Assembly: GCF_001072375.1 (NCBI RefSeq)
Contig: NZ_JVKV01000068.1
Span: 1 to 38,527, forward strand
Length of the DNA stretch: 38,527 nt
Origin: Streptococcus pseudopneumoniae
GTDB taxonomy: Bacteria; Bacillota; Bacilli; Lactobacillales; Streptococcaceae
Direction: 5' to 3'
A program made the position numbers and the translations under genes. Positions 24,743-38,174 of this stretch are shown here, piece by piece. Position 1 is the stretch's first letter. Every line of letters starts with the position of its first letter. A model generated the notes under the pieces. That model saw only the letters and a program-made list of their open reading frames with translations. It ran no database searches and was not told the DNA's origin.

Positions 24743-25693
24743 GTGAAAATAGCGATTCTAGGACTCGGAGTGATCGGGACCACTTATGCCTACGCCTTTC
24801 AAAAAGCAGGCCATCAAGTGGAACACGTACTGAGAGATAGTAAGAAAAACAATGCACCGAAGGAGTTGTCAGTTGATCTGCTAGATGGTCGCTATCATTC
24901 CAAAGGTGAGAATAAGCATGATATCTATGAGGTTCATGTGGCGGAAGCTCATTCGGAATATGATTTTATTTTTCTCAGTGTGCGTCATGGGCTTGTCAAA
25001 GAAGCTGTGGAAACCTTGCGAAAAAACAATATCAAAGGCACCCTTGTTTTCTTCTGTAATTTCTGGGATACTCGAAAAGAGGTCCAAAAGTGGGCAGGGG
25101 ATTACGACTATATTTTGGCCTTTCCGACAGCGGGTGGTCACATGCAGGAGAACCATTTGGATGGTGTCTTGTTCGACCATTTAATGCTAGAAGGTGAGCA
25201 AAAAGCACACATTTCTAACTATGCTGATCTGACGGCTTTACTAGTTTCTGCAGATTTGAAGTGGGAAGTGCCTCATGATATGGTCGAGTGGATTTGGATT
25301 CACATGGCGATTAACGCAGGTGTCACTTCGACAGCTGCTCGCTCAGGAAATTTGGAAAATCCAGAAGAACTGGCTTTGAACTTGATGAATAGTTCTTCTG
25401 AATTATCATTGGCCATCAAGGCCATTCGAGAGGCTTTGAAAGTCGTAGAAGCGCGTGGGGTAAATTTGAACCTTTATAAGGCAGAACTCTTACCTTACAA
25501 AATTCCGGCTTGGATAGCAGGTAAAGCCATGAAAGTCATGTTTGCGAAAAATGAGCTGACCCGAAAAATTATGACTTTGCACAATGATAAACAGGACATC
25601 TTTTATTGTTGTCAAAGTGTTTATCAGACCGGTCAGGAGTTAAATGTAAAGATGCCTATTCTGAAAGCAAATATGAAGTGTATTTCGATTTAG
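24743..25693 (+). CDS. Ketopantoate reductase-family protein
   Basis: A 316-residue ApbA/PanE-like NAD(P)-dependent reductase. The Rossmann motif is MKIAILGLGVIGTTYAYAFQKAGHQVEHVLRD, and the C-terminal helical domain includes NAGVTSTAARSG. It uses GTG at 24743, directly after the purK stop, with AAGGGA 15 or so bases upstream inside purK. Classical ketopantoate reductases are about 300 residues with a conserved Lys and Glu in the active site; I cannot be sure those are all kept, so the pantothenate role is unproven. Location inside the purine cluster is probably transcriptional convenience. Confidence 0.75.
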   Translation: MKIAILGLGVIGTTYAYAFQKAGHQVEHVLRDSKKNNAPKELSVDLLDGRYHSKGENKHDIYEVHVAEAHSEYDFIFLSVRHGLVKEAVETLRKNNIKGTLVFFCNFWDTRKEVQKWAGDYDYILAFPTAGGHMQENHLDGVLFDHLMLEGEQKAHISNYADLTALLVSADLKWEVPHDMVEWIWIHMAINAGVTSTAARSGNLENPEELALNLMNSSSELSLAIKAIREALKVVEARGVNLNLYKAELLPYKIPAWIAGKAMKVMFAKNELTRKIMTLHNDKQDIFYCCQSVYQTGQELNVKMPILKANMKCISI

Positions 25694-25701
25694 GTGGTTT
25701 T

Positions 25702-25929
25702 ATGATACAACTCATTGTCAACGCATTTGTTGAAAAAGATAATACTGGAGCAGTCGTCGAAGTCTTGTATGCTAGTAGTGATCACGAAAAGGTGAAAGCT
25801 AAGTATGAAGAGCTAGTTGCTCAATATCCTGAAAACTATTTAGCCATCTATGATGTCCCACTGGATACGGATTTGAATACACTCAATCACTATCCATCTG
25901 TATGGATTGGGAAAGAAGAATTTGAATAA
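25702..25929 (+). CDS. Small conserved protein between purK and purB
   Basis: A 75-residue soluble, acidic protein: MIQLIVNAFVEKDNTGAVVEVLYASSDHEKVKAKYEEL then a C-terminal half with DVPLDTDLNTLNHYPSVWIGKEEFE. It is compact, with alternating strands and one charged helix, and no membrane segment or known motif. I start at ATG 25702 (ggtgg upstream), eight bases after the reductase gene. A small hypothetical protein occupies the same place in pneumococcus, so it is conserved in the group. Function unknown. Confidence 0.75.
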   Translation: MIQLIVNAFVEKDNTGAVVEVLYASSDHEKVKAKYEELVAQYPENYLAIYDVPLDTDLNTLNHYPSVWIGKEEFE

Positions 25930-25983
25930 AGTGATTGCCGCTTGCTAACTGATGTGAAACATCAAAAGAAAGGAAAATTAAAC

Positions 25984-27282
25984 ATGATTGAACGTTACTC
26001 TCGCCCTGAGATGGCGAACATTTGGACTGAAGAAAATAAATACCGTGCTTGGCTTGAGGTGGAAATCTTGGCTGACGAGGCATGGGCTGAGTTGGGGGAA
26101 ATCCCTAAGGAAGATGTGGCTTTGATTCGCGAGAAGGCGGACTTTGACATCGACCGTATTTTGGAGATTGAGCAGGTGACTCGTCACGATGTGGTGGCTT
26201 TCACACGTGCGGTTTCTGAGACGCTTGGTGAAGAGCGCAAGTGGGTTCACTATGGTTTGACTTCTACTGATGTGGTGGATACGGCCTACGGTTACCTCTA
26301 TAAGCAGGCCAACGACATCATCCGTCGTGATCTTGAAAACTTCACCAACATCATCGCTGATAAGGCTAAGGAGCACAAGTTCACCATCATGATGGGTCGT
26401 ACCCACGGTGTGCATGCTGAGCCTACAACTTTTGGTCTTAAATTAGCGACTTGGTACAGTGAAATGAAGCGTAACATCGAGCGTTTCGAGCATGCAGCTG
26501 CTGGTGTGGAAGCTGGTAAGATTTCTGGTGCGGTTGGTAACTTTGCCAACATCCCACCATTCGTTGAAAAATACGTCTGCGATAAATTGGGTATCCGTGC
26601 TCAAGAAATCTCTACACAGGTCCTTCCTCGTGACCTTCACGCTGAGTACTTTGCAGTTCTTGCCAGCATCGCAACTTCTATCGAGCGTATGGCAACGGAA
26701 ATCCGTGGTCTTCAAAAATCTGAACAACGTGAAGTGGAAGAGTTCTTTGCTAAAGGTCAAAAAGGTTCTTCAGCAATGCCTCATAAACGTAACCCTATCG
26801 GTTCTGAGAACATGACGGGTCTTGCGCGTGTGATCCGTGGTCACATGGTAACAGCTTATGAAAACGTAGCCCTCTGGCACGAACGGGATATCTCTCACTC
26901 ATCAGCTGAGCGTATCATCGCACCAGATACAACCATCTTGATTGACTACATGCTCAACCGTTTCGGAAATATTGTTAAGAACTTGACAGTCTTCCCAGAA
27001 AACATGATCCGCAACATGAACTCTACATTTGGTTTGATCTTCAGCCAACGTGCTATGCTTGCTTTGATTGAAAAAGGTATGACGCGTGAGCAAGCTTACG
27101 ACCTTGTTCAACCAAAGACTGCTCAATCATGGGACAACCAAGTAGACTTCAAACCACTTCTTGAAGCAGATCCAGAAGTAACTTCACGTCTCACTCAAGA
27201 AGAAATTGACGAAATCTTCAACCCAACTTACTACACTAAACGAGTGGATGACATCTTCGAACGCATCGGTTTGGGTGACTAA
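25984..27282 (+). CDS. purB: Adenylosuccinate lyase PurB
   Basis: A 432-residue lyase of the fumarase/aspartase superfamily that splits SAICAR and adenylosuccinate, releasing fumarate, so it acts twice in AMP synthesis. [14 protein letters not shown] is the normal Firmicute start. '[18 protein letters not shown]' near 83-100, '[19 protein letters not shown]' near 138-156 (catalytic His) and the signature '[18 protein letters not shown]' near 260-277 (flexible Ser loop) are all present. ATG 25984 has AAAGGAAA upstream. It is the last gene of the purine cluster and is followed by a shared terminator with strH. Confidence 0.96.
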   Translation: MIERYSRPEMANIWTEENKYRAWLEVEILADEAWAELGEIPKEDVALIREKADFDIDRILEIEQVTRHDVVAFTRAVSETLGEERKWVHYGLTSTDVVDTAYGYLYKQANDIIRRDLENFTNIIADKAKEHKFTIMMGRTHGVHAEPTTFGLKLATWYSEMKRNIERFEHAAAGVEAGKISGAVGNFANIPPFVEKYVCDKLGIRAQEISTQVLPRDLHAEYFAVLASIATSIERMATEIRGLQKSEQREVEEFFAKGQKGSSAMPHKRNPIGSENMTGLARVIRGHMVTAYENVALWHERDISHSSAERIIAPDTTILIDYMLNRFGNIVKNLTVFPENMIRNMNSTFGLIFSQRAMLALIEKGMTREQAYDLVQPKTAQSWDNQVDFKPLLEADPEVTSRLTQEEIDEIFNPTYYTKRVDDIFERIGLGD

Positions 27283-27291
27283 CAATAAAAC

Positions 27292-27322
27292 AAAAAAGCG
27301 AGACTTTTGTCCCGCTTTTTAT
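27292..27322. terminator. Bidirectional terminator between purB and strH
   Basis: aaaaagcg-a-gac pairs with gtc-c-cgcttttt around tttt, with A and T tracts on both sides. purB ends 10 bases to the left and strH, converging, ends seven bases to the right, so it serves both. Confidence 0.78.
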
Positions 27323-27328
27323 TTGTGC

Positions 27329-31198
<3,870 letters not shown>

Positions 31199-31210
31199 CA
31201 AACTAATTCC

Positions 31211-31256
31211 ATTGTATTATCTGAATCTAGTAAAGTCAAGTATTTTAATAAAATAC
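31211..31256 (-). promoter_or_regulatory. strH promoter with upstream palindrome
   Basis: Minus-strand TTGACT (31234-31239), 17 bases, TACAAT (31211-31216). Immediately upstream of the -35 is a perfect odd-centred palindrome GTATTTTAATAAAATAC (31240-31256), a likely protein-binding site; the adjacent GntR-type regulator is one candidate. Confidence 0.65.
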
Positions 31257-31386
31257 CTATAAAAAATATAAGAAGTTATTTAATTTGAACTGCTTTTCAA
31301 TTTTTGCTCTGTTTTTAGTAAAATTTCTCCAAATTATAGTTTAAAGTCATTTGATATTTCCTACTAAAAGCTGGCGTGCTATAATG

Positions 31387-31424
31387 AAAAACAGAAAAGC
31401 CTGAAACAATTGTCTCAGACTTTT
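31387..31424 (-). terminator. Terminator of the GntR regulator gene
   Basis: Minus-strand aaaagtctgagaca pairs imperfectly with tgtttcaggctttt around a short loop and is followed by ctgttttt, four bases after the regulator's stop codon. It prevents read-through toward strH. Confidence 0.65.
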
Positions 31425-31428
31425 AAGT

Positions 31429-32145
31429 TTAGTGATCGCGATCACATGAGATAAATTTAATCTTATAGAAATCAGAACGTTTGTAAGTTTCAATGTATTC
31501 CAACACTTGGCCGGTTGACTCAAGTTTAGTTGTCTTGGTTTGGAGAACAGTTGGGAATTGAGCGTCGATTCCTAGGATAGAAGCAGCATGTTCTGGAGTT
31601 GGAAATATAATTTCATTGATTTCTTCAAAATGCTCGTCATTCATGTGAATGTGGTAGTCCAATTTGAAACGATTATAGATAGAACTATAGTATTCAAGAT
31701 TTGGATAGTTTGCATTGATGTATTGTTCAGGGATATAAGATGTGTGGTAGATATAAGTAACACCGTTAGATTCACGGATACGTTCGATTTTGTAATAAAA
31801 TTGATCGCCACGCAATCCCAATTTTTCTAAGTAGTTAAGATCGTTACCGCGTTCAATGGAAAGAACAGTGACTTTATCGTCCTTGGTTTCAAAAATTTCT
31901 ACATCAGAAAATTCTACGAGTTTGTGCTTGCGAGCGCGAGCCACAAAGGTTCCCTTTCCTTGTTGGCGGACAATATAACCGTCTTTAGCAAGGTCGTTTA
32001 AGGCGCGAACAACAGTGATCGAACTTACGTCATACATTGCAATCAATTCTGCTTCAGTGTAGAACTTGTCGCCACTTGCAAATTGACCTGAAATGATTTT
32101 GTTTTTCAATTCATCTTTGATATATTGATACTTTGGAATTGCCAT
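31429..32145 (-). CDS. bgaR: HutC-subfamily GntR transcription regulator
   Basis: A 238-residue regulator. The N-terminal winged helix is clear (KYQYIKDELKNKIISGQF...YTEAELIAMYDVSSITVVRALNDLAKDGYIVRQQGKGTFVA, about 5-69). The C-terminal UTRA effector domain (about 90-235, with 'FYKIERIRESNGVTYIYHTSYIP') binds sugar phosphates in relatives such as NagR and AgaR. It is divergent from the bgaC-PTS operon, the usual place for its own regulator; bgaR is the name I associate with the pneumococcal orthologue. Whether it also acts on strH is open. A TGGTAAAAT extended -10 lies at 32179-32187. Confidence 0.85.
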   Translation of the reverse strand: MAIPKYQYIKDELKNKIISGQFASGDKFYTEAELIAMYDVSSITVVRALNDLAKDGYIVRQQGKGTFVARARKHKLVEFSDVEIFETKDDKVTVLSIERGNDLNYLEKLGLRGDQFYYKIERIRESNGVTYIYHTSYIPEQYINANYPNLEYYSSIYNRFKLDYHIHMNDEHFEEINEIIFPTPEHAASILGIDAQFPTVLQTKTTKLESTGQVLEYIETYKRSDFYKIKFISCDRDH

Positions 32146-32470
32146 ATTTTTACCTCATTTTTTCCTTCTCCATCTTCGATTTTACCATAAATAGTTTGAA
32201 AATGATAGTAAATAATGTAAAAAAATAAAATAATATTCTAAGTGATTGACTTACATATTATTTACGGTTATAAACTCATACATTTATGCTATCTAGATCG
32301 AAAATATTTAAGAAAAAAATTTTTTTACAAGAATTTTAGAAAACAATTCAGTAAAAAAAAGAAAAATTTTAAATAATTTTCGAAAAATCTATTGACAAGA
32401 TGGATTCATTAGTTTATCATTTAATATAACAACAAATGAAAGCGCAAACGGAAAAGTATGGGGTGGTAAA
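32146..32470. promoter_or_regulatory. Divergent regulatory region, bgaR-bgaC
   Basis: 325 very AT-rich bases without a gene. Toward bgaR there is a minus-strand extended -10 (TGGTAAAAT, 32179-32187). Two 9-base arms, GTAAATAAT (32208-32216) and ATTATTTAC (32257-32265), form an inverted pair 40 bases apart and could be operators for the GntR regulator. The bgaC promoter occupies the right end. Confidence 0.45.
32392..32450 (+). promoter_or_regulatory. bgaC operon promoter with cre site
   Basis: TTGACA (32392-32397), 17 bases, TATCAT (32415-32420). TGAAAGCGCAAACG at 32437-32450 matches the relaxed cre consensus WTGNAANCGNWNNCW except the last base, and lies just after the expected transcript start, so CcpA repression of the operon is likely. 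Confidence 0.65.
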
Positions 32471-34258
32471 ATGACAAGGTTTAAAATTGAGGATGATTTT
32501 TACCTAGATGGGGAACCATTCAAAATTTTATCTGGTGCCATTCATTATTTTAGAATTCCTGAAGAAGACTGGTATCATTCATTGTACAATCTCAAGGCTT
32601 TAGGTTTTAACACTGTTGAAACATATGTCGCTTGGAATTTACATGAACCAACTGAGGGAAACTTCAATTTTGAAGGCAATCTTGATATTGAAAAATTTCT
32701 TCAGACAGCTCAGGACTTAGGCTTGTATGCTATTGTTCGGCCATCTCCCTTTATCTGTGCAGAGTGGGAATTCGGTGGTTTACCAGCATGGCTTTTAAAT
32801 AAAGACATGCGAATCCGTTCCTCTGATCCAGCCTTTATAGAAATGGTAGGACGCTACTATGATCATTTACTTCCACGTTTTGTTCCAAGATTGTTGGATA
32901 ATGGTGGTAACATCCTCATGATGCAGGTTGAAAATGAGTACGGTTCATACGGTGAGGACAAAACCTACTTGCGTGAGATTCGTCGATTGATGGAAGAACG
33001 TTCAGTGACTTGTCCGCTCTTTACATCTGATGGTCCGTGGCGAGCAACTCTGAAAGCTGGTACCTTGATTGAAGATGATCTCTTTGTGACAGGGAACTTT
33101 GGTTCAAAAGCTAACTTTAACTTCTCGCAAATGCAAGAGTTCTTTGATGAGTATGGCAAGAAATGGCCACTCATGTGTATGGAATTCTGGGATGGATGGT
33201 TTAACCGATGGAAAGAACCAGTCATTACGCGTGAGCCAGAGGAGTTAGCAGAAGCCGTACATGAGGTACTGGAGCAAGGCTCTATCAACCTTTACATGTT
33301 CCACGGTGGAACCAACTTTGGTTTTATGAATGGTTGTTCAGCTCGAGGAACTATTGATTTACCACAAGTAACATCTTATGATTATGACGCTCTCCTTAAT
33401 GAAGCTGGGAATCCAACTGCTAAATACATGGCAGTTAAGAAAATGATGGAGACTTACTATCCTGAGTATCCACAATTAGAACCGCTTTACAAAGAGAGCA
33501 TGGAAGTTGAAAACATTCCACTGGTCGAGAAAGTTTCTCTATTTGAAACCTTGGATAGCCTAACAAGTCCAACTAAAAGTCTCTATCCTAAGAAAATGGA
33601 AGAGTTGGGACAAAGCTACGGTTATCTACTCTATCGTACAGAAGCTAGTTGGGATGCAGAAGAAGAACGTATCCGTATCATTGACGGTCGAGACAGAGCT
33701 CAGCTATTTGTAGATGGTAAATGGGTCGCAACTCAATACCAGACAGAAATTGGTGAGGACATCTTCTATCAAGGAGAAAAGAAAGCGCTCTCTCGATTTG
33801 ATGTCTTGGTAGAAAATATGGGGCGTGTCAATTACGGGCATAAGTTCCTAGCAGATACACAACGAAAAGGGATTCGTACAGGTGTCTGCAAAGACCTACA
33901 CTTCATGCTGAACTGGGAACACTATTCGCTTCCACTAGATAATCCTGAAAAGATTGATTTCTCAAAAGGATGGACAGAAGGACAACCTGCTTTTTACGCC
34001 TATGACTTTGAAGTTGAGGCTCCGAAGGACACCTACTTAGAACTATCTGAGTTTGGTAAAGGGATTGCCTATGTCAATGGCCATCATCTTGGACGTTTCT
34101 GGAATGTTGGTCCAACCTTATCGCTTTATATTCCGCACAGCTATCTCAAAGAAGGTGCTAACCGCATCATTATCTTTGAAACTGAAGGGGAATATAAAGA
34201 TCACATACACTTAACTCGTAAACCTACACTAAAACATATAAAGGGGGAAAATTTATGA
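32471..34258 (+). CDS. bgaC: Beta-galactosidase BgaC (GH35)
   Basis: A 595-residue GH35 beta-galactosidase. The catalytic barrel (about 1-330) has the acid/base Glu156 in QVENEYGSYG and nucleophile Glu238 in MCMEFWDGWF. Two C-terminal jelly-roll domains follow, ending near GRFWNVGPTLSLYIPHSYLKEGANRIIIFE. There is no signal peptide or LPxTG motif. The pneumococcal enzyme prefers Gal-beta-1,3-GlcNAc and is found on the surface despite lacking known anchors. It starts the operon, has GGGGTGG upstream, and overlaps the IIB gene by four bases (ATGA), so hydrolysis and uptake are co-expressed. Confidence 0.94.
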   Translation: MTRFKIEDDFYLDGEPFKILSGAIHYFRIPEEDWYHSLYNLKALGFNTVETYVAWNLHEPTEGNFNFEGNLDIEKFLQTAQDLGLYAIVRPSPFICAEWEFGGLPAWLLNKDMRIRSSDPAFIEMVGRYYDHLLPRFVPRLLDNGGNILMMQVENEYGSYGEDKTYLREIRRLMEERSVTCPLFTSDGPWRATLKAGTLIEDDLFVTGNFGSKANFNFSQMQEFFDEYGKKWPLMCMEFWDGWFNRWKEPVITREPEELAEAVHEVLEQGSINLYMFHGGTNFGFMNGCSARGTIDLPQVTSYDYDALLNEAGNPTAKYMAVKKMMETYYPEYPQLEPLYKESMEVENIPLVEKVSLFETLDSLTSPTKSLYPKKMEELGQSYGYLLYRTEASWDAEEERIRIIDGRDRAQLFVDGKWVATQYQTEIGEDIFYQGEKKALSRFDVLVENMGRVNYGHKFLADTQRKGIRTGVCKDLHFMLNWEHYSLPLDNPEKIDFSKGWTEGQPAFYAYDFEVEAPKDTYLELSEFGKGIAYVNGHHLGRFWNVGPTLSLYIPHSYLKEGANRIIIFETEGEYKDHIHLTRKPTLKHIKGENL

Positions 34259-34731
34259 CAATTGTAGGATGCCGTATCGATGGACGTTTGATCCACGGAC
34301 AAGTAGCAAACCTTTGGTCTGCTAAACTTAATGTTTCACGTATCATGGTCGTTGACAATGAAGTTGTTAACAACGATGTTGAAAAGAGCGGCTTGAAACT
34401 TGCAACACCACCAGGTGTAAAACTTAGCATTTTGCCAGTTGAAAAAGCTGCAGCCAATATCCTTGCTGGAAAATATGATAGCCAACGTCTTTTGATTGTA
34501 GCACGCAAACCTGACCGTTTCCTCGGTTTGGTAGAAGCAGGCGTACCGCTTGAAACAGTCAATGTCGGCAACATGTCTCAAACACCAGAAACTCGTTCTA
34601 TCACACGTTCAATCAACGTTGTAGATAAAGACGTAGAAGATTTTCACAAATTGGCGGAAAAAGGTGTTAAACTTACTGCTCAAATGGTTCCAAATGATCC
34701 AGTTTCAGACTTTTTGAGCTTATTAAAATAG
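34255..34731 (+). CDS. PTS mannose-family EIIB component
   Basis: A 158-residue cytoplasmic IIB of the mannose/fructose/sorbose/N-acetylgalactosamine family. The phosphorylated residue is His14 in CRIDGRLIHGQVA, and DNEVVNNDVEK and 'VNVGNMSQTPETRSITRSINV' are family-typical. It receives phosphate from IIA and passes it to the incoming sugar. Its start overlaps the bgaC stop and an AAAGGGG ribosome site is present. The partners IIC, IID and IIA follow in order. The transported sugar is likely galactose, Gal-GlcNAc derived sugar or galactosamine, by context. Confidence 0.93.
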   Translation: MTIVGCRIDGRLIHGQVANLWSAKLNVSRIMVVDNEVVNNDVEKSGLKLATPPGVKLSILPVEKAAANILAGKYDSQRLLIVARKPDRFLGLVEAGVPLETVNVGNMSQTPETRSITRSINVVDKDVEDFHKLAEKGVKLTAQMVPNDPVSDFLSLLK

Positions 34732-34757
34732 GAAAAAATTTTTAGGAGGTCATTGTT

Positions 34758-35663
34758 ATGATACAATGGTGGCAAATTTTACTTCTCACTTTGTACTCAG
34801 CTTATCAAATCTGTGATGAGTTGACGATCGTTTCTTCTGCAGGTTCCCCTGTATTCGCTGGTTTCATTACTGGTTTAATCATGGGAGATTTGACAACTGG
34901 TTTGTTTATCGGTGGTAGCTTGCAGTTGTTCGTACTTGGGGTAGGTACCTTTGGTGGTGCTTCTCGTATCGACGCAACTTCTGGTGCGGTTCTTGCGACT
35001 GCTTTCTCAGTTTCACAAGGTATCGAAACTGACCTTGCGATCACTACAATCGCTGTACCAGTAGCGGCACTTTTGACTTACTTCGACGTACTTGGTCGTA
35101 TGACTACTACATTCTTCGCACACCGTATTGATGCTGCGATCGAACGCTTTGACTACAAAGGAATCGAACGTAACTACCTTCTTGGTGCGCTTCCATGGGC
35201 TGCTTCTCGTGCCCTTCCAGTATTCTTCGCTCTTGCTTTTGGTGGAGAATTCGTACAAGCAGTTGTAAACTTTGTTAAAGAATTCCAATGGGTTGCAGAC
35301 GGTTTGACTCTTGCAGGTCGTATGCTTCCAGGTCTTGGATTCGCTATCTTGCTTCGTTACCTTCCAGTTAAACGTAACCTTCACTACCTTGCTATGGGAT
35401 TCGGTTTGACAGCTATGTTGACTGTACTTTACTCATACGTAACAGGTCTTGGTGGAGCAGTTGCTGGTCTCATTGGCACTCTTCCTGCTGACGTTGCTGA
35501 AAAAATTGGCTTTGCCAACAACTTCAAAGGTTTGTCTATGATCGGTGTCTCTATCGTAGGTATCTTCCTTGCAGTTGTTCACTTCAAGAACAGCCAGAAA
35601 GTTGCTGTAGTAGCACCTTCTACACCATCAGAAAGTGGGGAAATTGAAGATGACGAATTCTAA
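34758..35663 (+). CDS. PTS mannose-family EIIC component
   Basis: A 301-residue membrane permease subunit. It begins MIQWWQILLLTLYSAYQICDEL and has repeated Gly-rich helices (GFITGLIMGDLTTGLFIGGSLQLFVLGVGTFGGASRIDATSGAVLA, about 35-80) that are the hallmark of the IIC (ManY/AgaC) family. The C-terminal tail is acidic and flexible (PSTPSESGEIEDDEF). AGGAGG precedes the start by nine bases, and the end overlaps the IID gene by 14. With IID it forms the sugar channel. Confidence 0.93.
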   Translation: MIQWWQILLLTLYSAYQICDELTIVSSAGSPVFAGFITGLIMGDLTTGLFIGGSLQLFVLGVGTFGGASRIDATSGAVLATAFSVSQGIETDLAITTIAVPVAALLTYFDVLGRMTTTFFAHRIDAAIERFDYKGIERNYLLGALPWAASRALPVFFALAFGGEFVQAVVNFVKEFQWVADGLTLAGRMLPGLGFAILLRYLPVKRNLHYLAMGFGLTAMLTVLYSYVTGLGGAVAGLIGTLPADVAEKIGFANNFKGLSMIGVSIVGIFLAVVHFKNSQKVAVVAPSTPSESGEIEDDEF

Positions 35664-36471
35664 TTACAAATTAACAAAAGAAGATTTTAATCAAATTAAC
35701 AAACGTAGCTTGTTCACTTTCCAATTGGGATGGAACTACGAACGTATGCAAGCATCAGGTTACCTTTACATGATCTTGCCACAATTGCGTAAAATGTATG
35801 GAGATGGAACTCCTGAGTTGAAAGAAATGATGAAAGTTCATACTCAATTCTTCAACACTTCACCATTCTTCCACACAATCATCGCTGGTTTTGACCTTGC
35901 CATGGAAGAAAAAGATGGCGTTGGCTCAAAAGATGCGGTTAACGGTATCAAGACTGGTTTGATGGGGCCATTCGCTCCTCTTGGAGATACTATCTTTGGT
36001 TCACTTGTACCTGCTATCATGGGATCTATCGCTGCAACAATGGCTATCGCTGGTCAACCTTGGGGTATCTTCCTTTGGATCGCAGTTGCAGTAGCGTATG
36101 ACATCTTCCGTTGGAAACAATTGGAATTTGCATACAAAGAAGGGGTTAACCTTATCAACAACATGCAAAGCACTTTGACAGCTTTGATTGAAGCTGCATC
36201 TGTACTTGGTGTATTCATGATGGGTGCTCTTGTAGCAACAATGATCAACTTTGAAATTTCATACAAATTGCCAATCGGTGAAAAGATGATTGACTTCCAA
36301 GATATCTTGAACTCAATCTTCCCACGCTTGCTTCCAGCAATCTTCACAGCATTCATCTTCTGGTTGCTTGGTAAGAAAGGTATGAACTCAACTAAAGCAA
36401 TCGGTATCATCATTGCTCTTGCAGTTGGACTTTCATTCATCGGTAAATTTGTACTTGGAATGGGCGCATAA
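35650..36471 (+). CDS. PTS mannose-family EIID component
   Basis: A 273-residue IID membrane subunit. 'FTFQLGWNYERMQASGYLY' near 23-41, FFNTSPFFHTIIAGFDLAMEE near 72-92 and GLMGPFAPLGDTIFGSLVPAIMGSIAA near 107-133 are strong ManZ/AgaD family signatures. I start at ATG 35650 (MTNSNYKLTKEDFNQ) with GTGGGG nine bases upstream; an in-frame GTG at 35635 is less likely. It overlaps IIC by 14 bases and ends three bases before IIA, a compact transporter operon. Confidence 0.93.
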   Translation: MTNSNYKLTKEDFNQINKRSLFTFQLGWNYERMQASGYLYMILPQLRKMYGDGTPELKEMMKVHTQFFNTSPFFHTIIAGFDLAMEEKDGVGSKDAVNGIKTGLMGPFAPLGDTIFGSLVPAIMGSIAATMAIAGQPWGIFLWIAVAVAYDIFRWKQLEFAYKEGVNLINNMQSTLTALIEAASVLGVFMMGALVATMINFEISYKLPIGEKMIDFQDILNSIFPRLLPAIFTAFIFWLLGKKGMNSTKAIGIIIALAVGLSFIGKFVLGMGA

Positions 36472-36474
36472 TTT

Positions 36475-36879
36475 ATGACTAAATCATTGATTTTAGTGAG
36501 TCACGGTCGTTTCTGTGAAGAACTTAAAGGTAGCACAGAAATGATTATGGGTCCACAAGACAACATTCATGCGGTAGCTCTTCTTCCAGAAGATGGACCA
36601 GAAGATTTCACTGCGAAATTTGAAGCCGCTGTCGAAGGTTTGGATGATTTCCTAGTCTTTGCTGACCTCCTTGGTGGAACACCATGTAATGTGGTGAGCC
36701 GTCTGATTATGGAAGGTCGTGACATTGAGCTTTATGCAGGAATGAACCTTCCGATGGTCATTGAATTTATCAATGCAAGCCTAACAGGTATCGATGCGGA
36801 CTATAAGAGTCGTGCTTCAGAAAGCATTGTCAAAGTTAATGATTTATTGGCAAGCTTCGACGACGATGAAGATGAATAA
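36475..36879 (+). CDS. PTS mannose-family EIIA component
   Basis: A 134-residue IIA that accepts phosphate from HPr at His10 (LILVSHGRFCEEL). FADLLGGTPCNVVSRLIMEG (about 62-81) and 'LYAGMNLPMVIEF' (about 86-98) are conserved in ManX/AgaF domains. The C terminus is very acidic (SFDDDEDE). It stands as a separate gene rather than fused to IIB as in E. coli ManX. Three bases separate it from IID. A hairpin follows before agaS. Confidence 0.93.
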   Translation: MTKSLILVSHGRFCEELKGSTEMIMGPQDNIHAVALLPEDGPEDFTAKFEAAVEGLDDFLVFADLLGGTPCNVVSRLIMEGRDIELYAGMNLPMVIEFINASLTGIDADYKSRASESIVKVNDLLASFDDDEDE

Positions 36880-36925
36880 GATGTAATAACAGAAATACTG
36901 TTAGAACATATTTCATAGAATATAA

Positions 36926-36954
36926 ATGGGAATGGGGCTTACTCCCATTCCCAT
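36926..36954 (+). terminator. Hairpin between the PTS and agaS genes
   Basis: atgggaatggg pairs perfectly with cccattcccat (11 bp) around a seven-base loop, followed by attttaaat. With a weak T tract it may be a partial terminator or processing site that lowers expression of agaS relative to the PTS. No obvious promoter follows it. Confidence 0.55.
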
Positions 36955-36997
36955 ATTTTAAATAAAAAACAATATAATAATAGATTAGAGGAACTCA

Positions 36998-38164
36998 ATG
37001 CTAGATTATACAAAAGAAGATTTGCTTGAGTTGGGGGCAGAAATCACAACTCGCGAAATTTACCAACAACCAGACGTTTGGAAAGATGCTTTTGAAGCTT
37101 ATCAAGCACGACGTGATGAAATTGCAGCCTTCTTGCAAGGAATTGCTGACAAACATGACTACATCAAAGTTATCCTGACTGGTGCTGGGACTTCTGCTTA
37201 TGTAGGTGATACTCTGGTTCCTTACTTTAAGGAAGTGTATGATGAACGTAAATGGAATTTCAATGCTATCGCGACAACTGATATTGTAGCAAACCCACAA
37301 ACTTATTTGAAAAAAGATGTGACAACTGTTTTGGTATCATTCGCGCGTAGCGGGAACTCACCTGAGAGTGTGGCAACAGTTGACTTGGCCAAGGCTTTGG
37401 TTGATGAGCTTTATCAAGTGACCATCACATGTGCAGCTGAAGGGAAATTGGCTCTCCAAGCGCATGGTGATGACCGCAACCTCTTGCTCTTGCAACCAGC
37501 TGCTTCTAACGATGCTGGCTTTGCCATGACTTCAAGCTTCACTTCAATGATGTTGACAGCGCTCTTGGTATTTGATCCGACAGACTTTGCTGTTAAAGCT
37601 GAACGTTTCGACGTGCTATCTAGTTTAGCTCGCAAAGTTCTTGACAATGTGGCAGATGTCAAAGAGTTGGTTGACCTAGACTTTAACCGAGTGATTTATC
37701 TAGGTGCGGGCCCATTCTTCGGACTTGCTCACGAAGCCCAGCTTAAAATTTTGGAATTGACTGCTGGTCAAGTCGCGACTATGTATGAAAGTCCAGTTGG
37801 CTTCCGTCACGGTCCAAAATCTCTTATCAACGAAGATACAGTCGTTTTGGTATTTGGTACTACAACAGATTACACTCGTAAGTATGACTTAGACTTGGTT
37901 CGTGAAGTTGCTGGCGACCAAATTGCTCGTCGAGTTGTTCTCTTGAGTGATCAAGCCTTTGGACTTGAAAATGTGAAGGAAGTAGCACTTGGATGCGGTG
38001 GGGTTCTGAATGATGTTTACCGTCTCTTCCCTTACATCGTTTATGGTCAGTTATTTGCTCTCTTGACTTCACTTAAAGTTGGTAACAGACCAGATACACC
38101 ATCACCTACAGGTACAGTTAACCGTGTCGTTCAAGGTGTCATTATTCACGAATTTGAAAAATAA
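36998..38164 (+). CDS. agaS: SIS-domain sugar isomerase AgaS
   Basis: A 388-residue protein with two SIS (sugar isomerase) domains, about 45-200 and 215-370. '[20 protein letters not shown]' and [17 protein letters not shown] bind sugar phosphate in the first, and '[25 protein letters not shown]' with [14 protein letters not shown] in the second, as in GlmS and AgaS. Relatives deaminate-isomerise galactosamine-6-phosphate to tagatose-6-phosphate. GAGG precedes the start. It is followed after 10 bases by a tagatose-bisphosphate aldolase gene, which supports that pathway. Confidence 0.9.
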   Translation: MLDYTKEDLLELGAEITTREIYQQPDVWKDAFEAYQARRDEIAAFLQGIADKHDYIKVILTGAGTSAYVGDTLVPYFKEVYDERKWNFNAIATTDIVANPQTYLKKDVTTVLVSFARSGNSPESVATVDLAKALVDELYQVTITCAAEGKLALQAHGDDRNLLLLQPAASNDAGFAMTSSFTSMMLTALLVFDPTDFAVKAERFDVLSSLARKVLDNVADVKELVDLDFNRVIYLGAGPFFGLAHEAQLKILELTAGQVATMYESPVGFRHGPKSLINEDTVVLVFGTTTDYTRKYDLDLVREVAGDQIARRVVLLSDQAFGLENVKEVALGCGGVLNDVYRLFPYIVYGQLFALLTSLKVGNRPDTPSPTGTVNRVVQGVIIHEFEK

Positions 38165-38174
38165 GGAAGAATCT

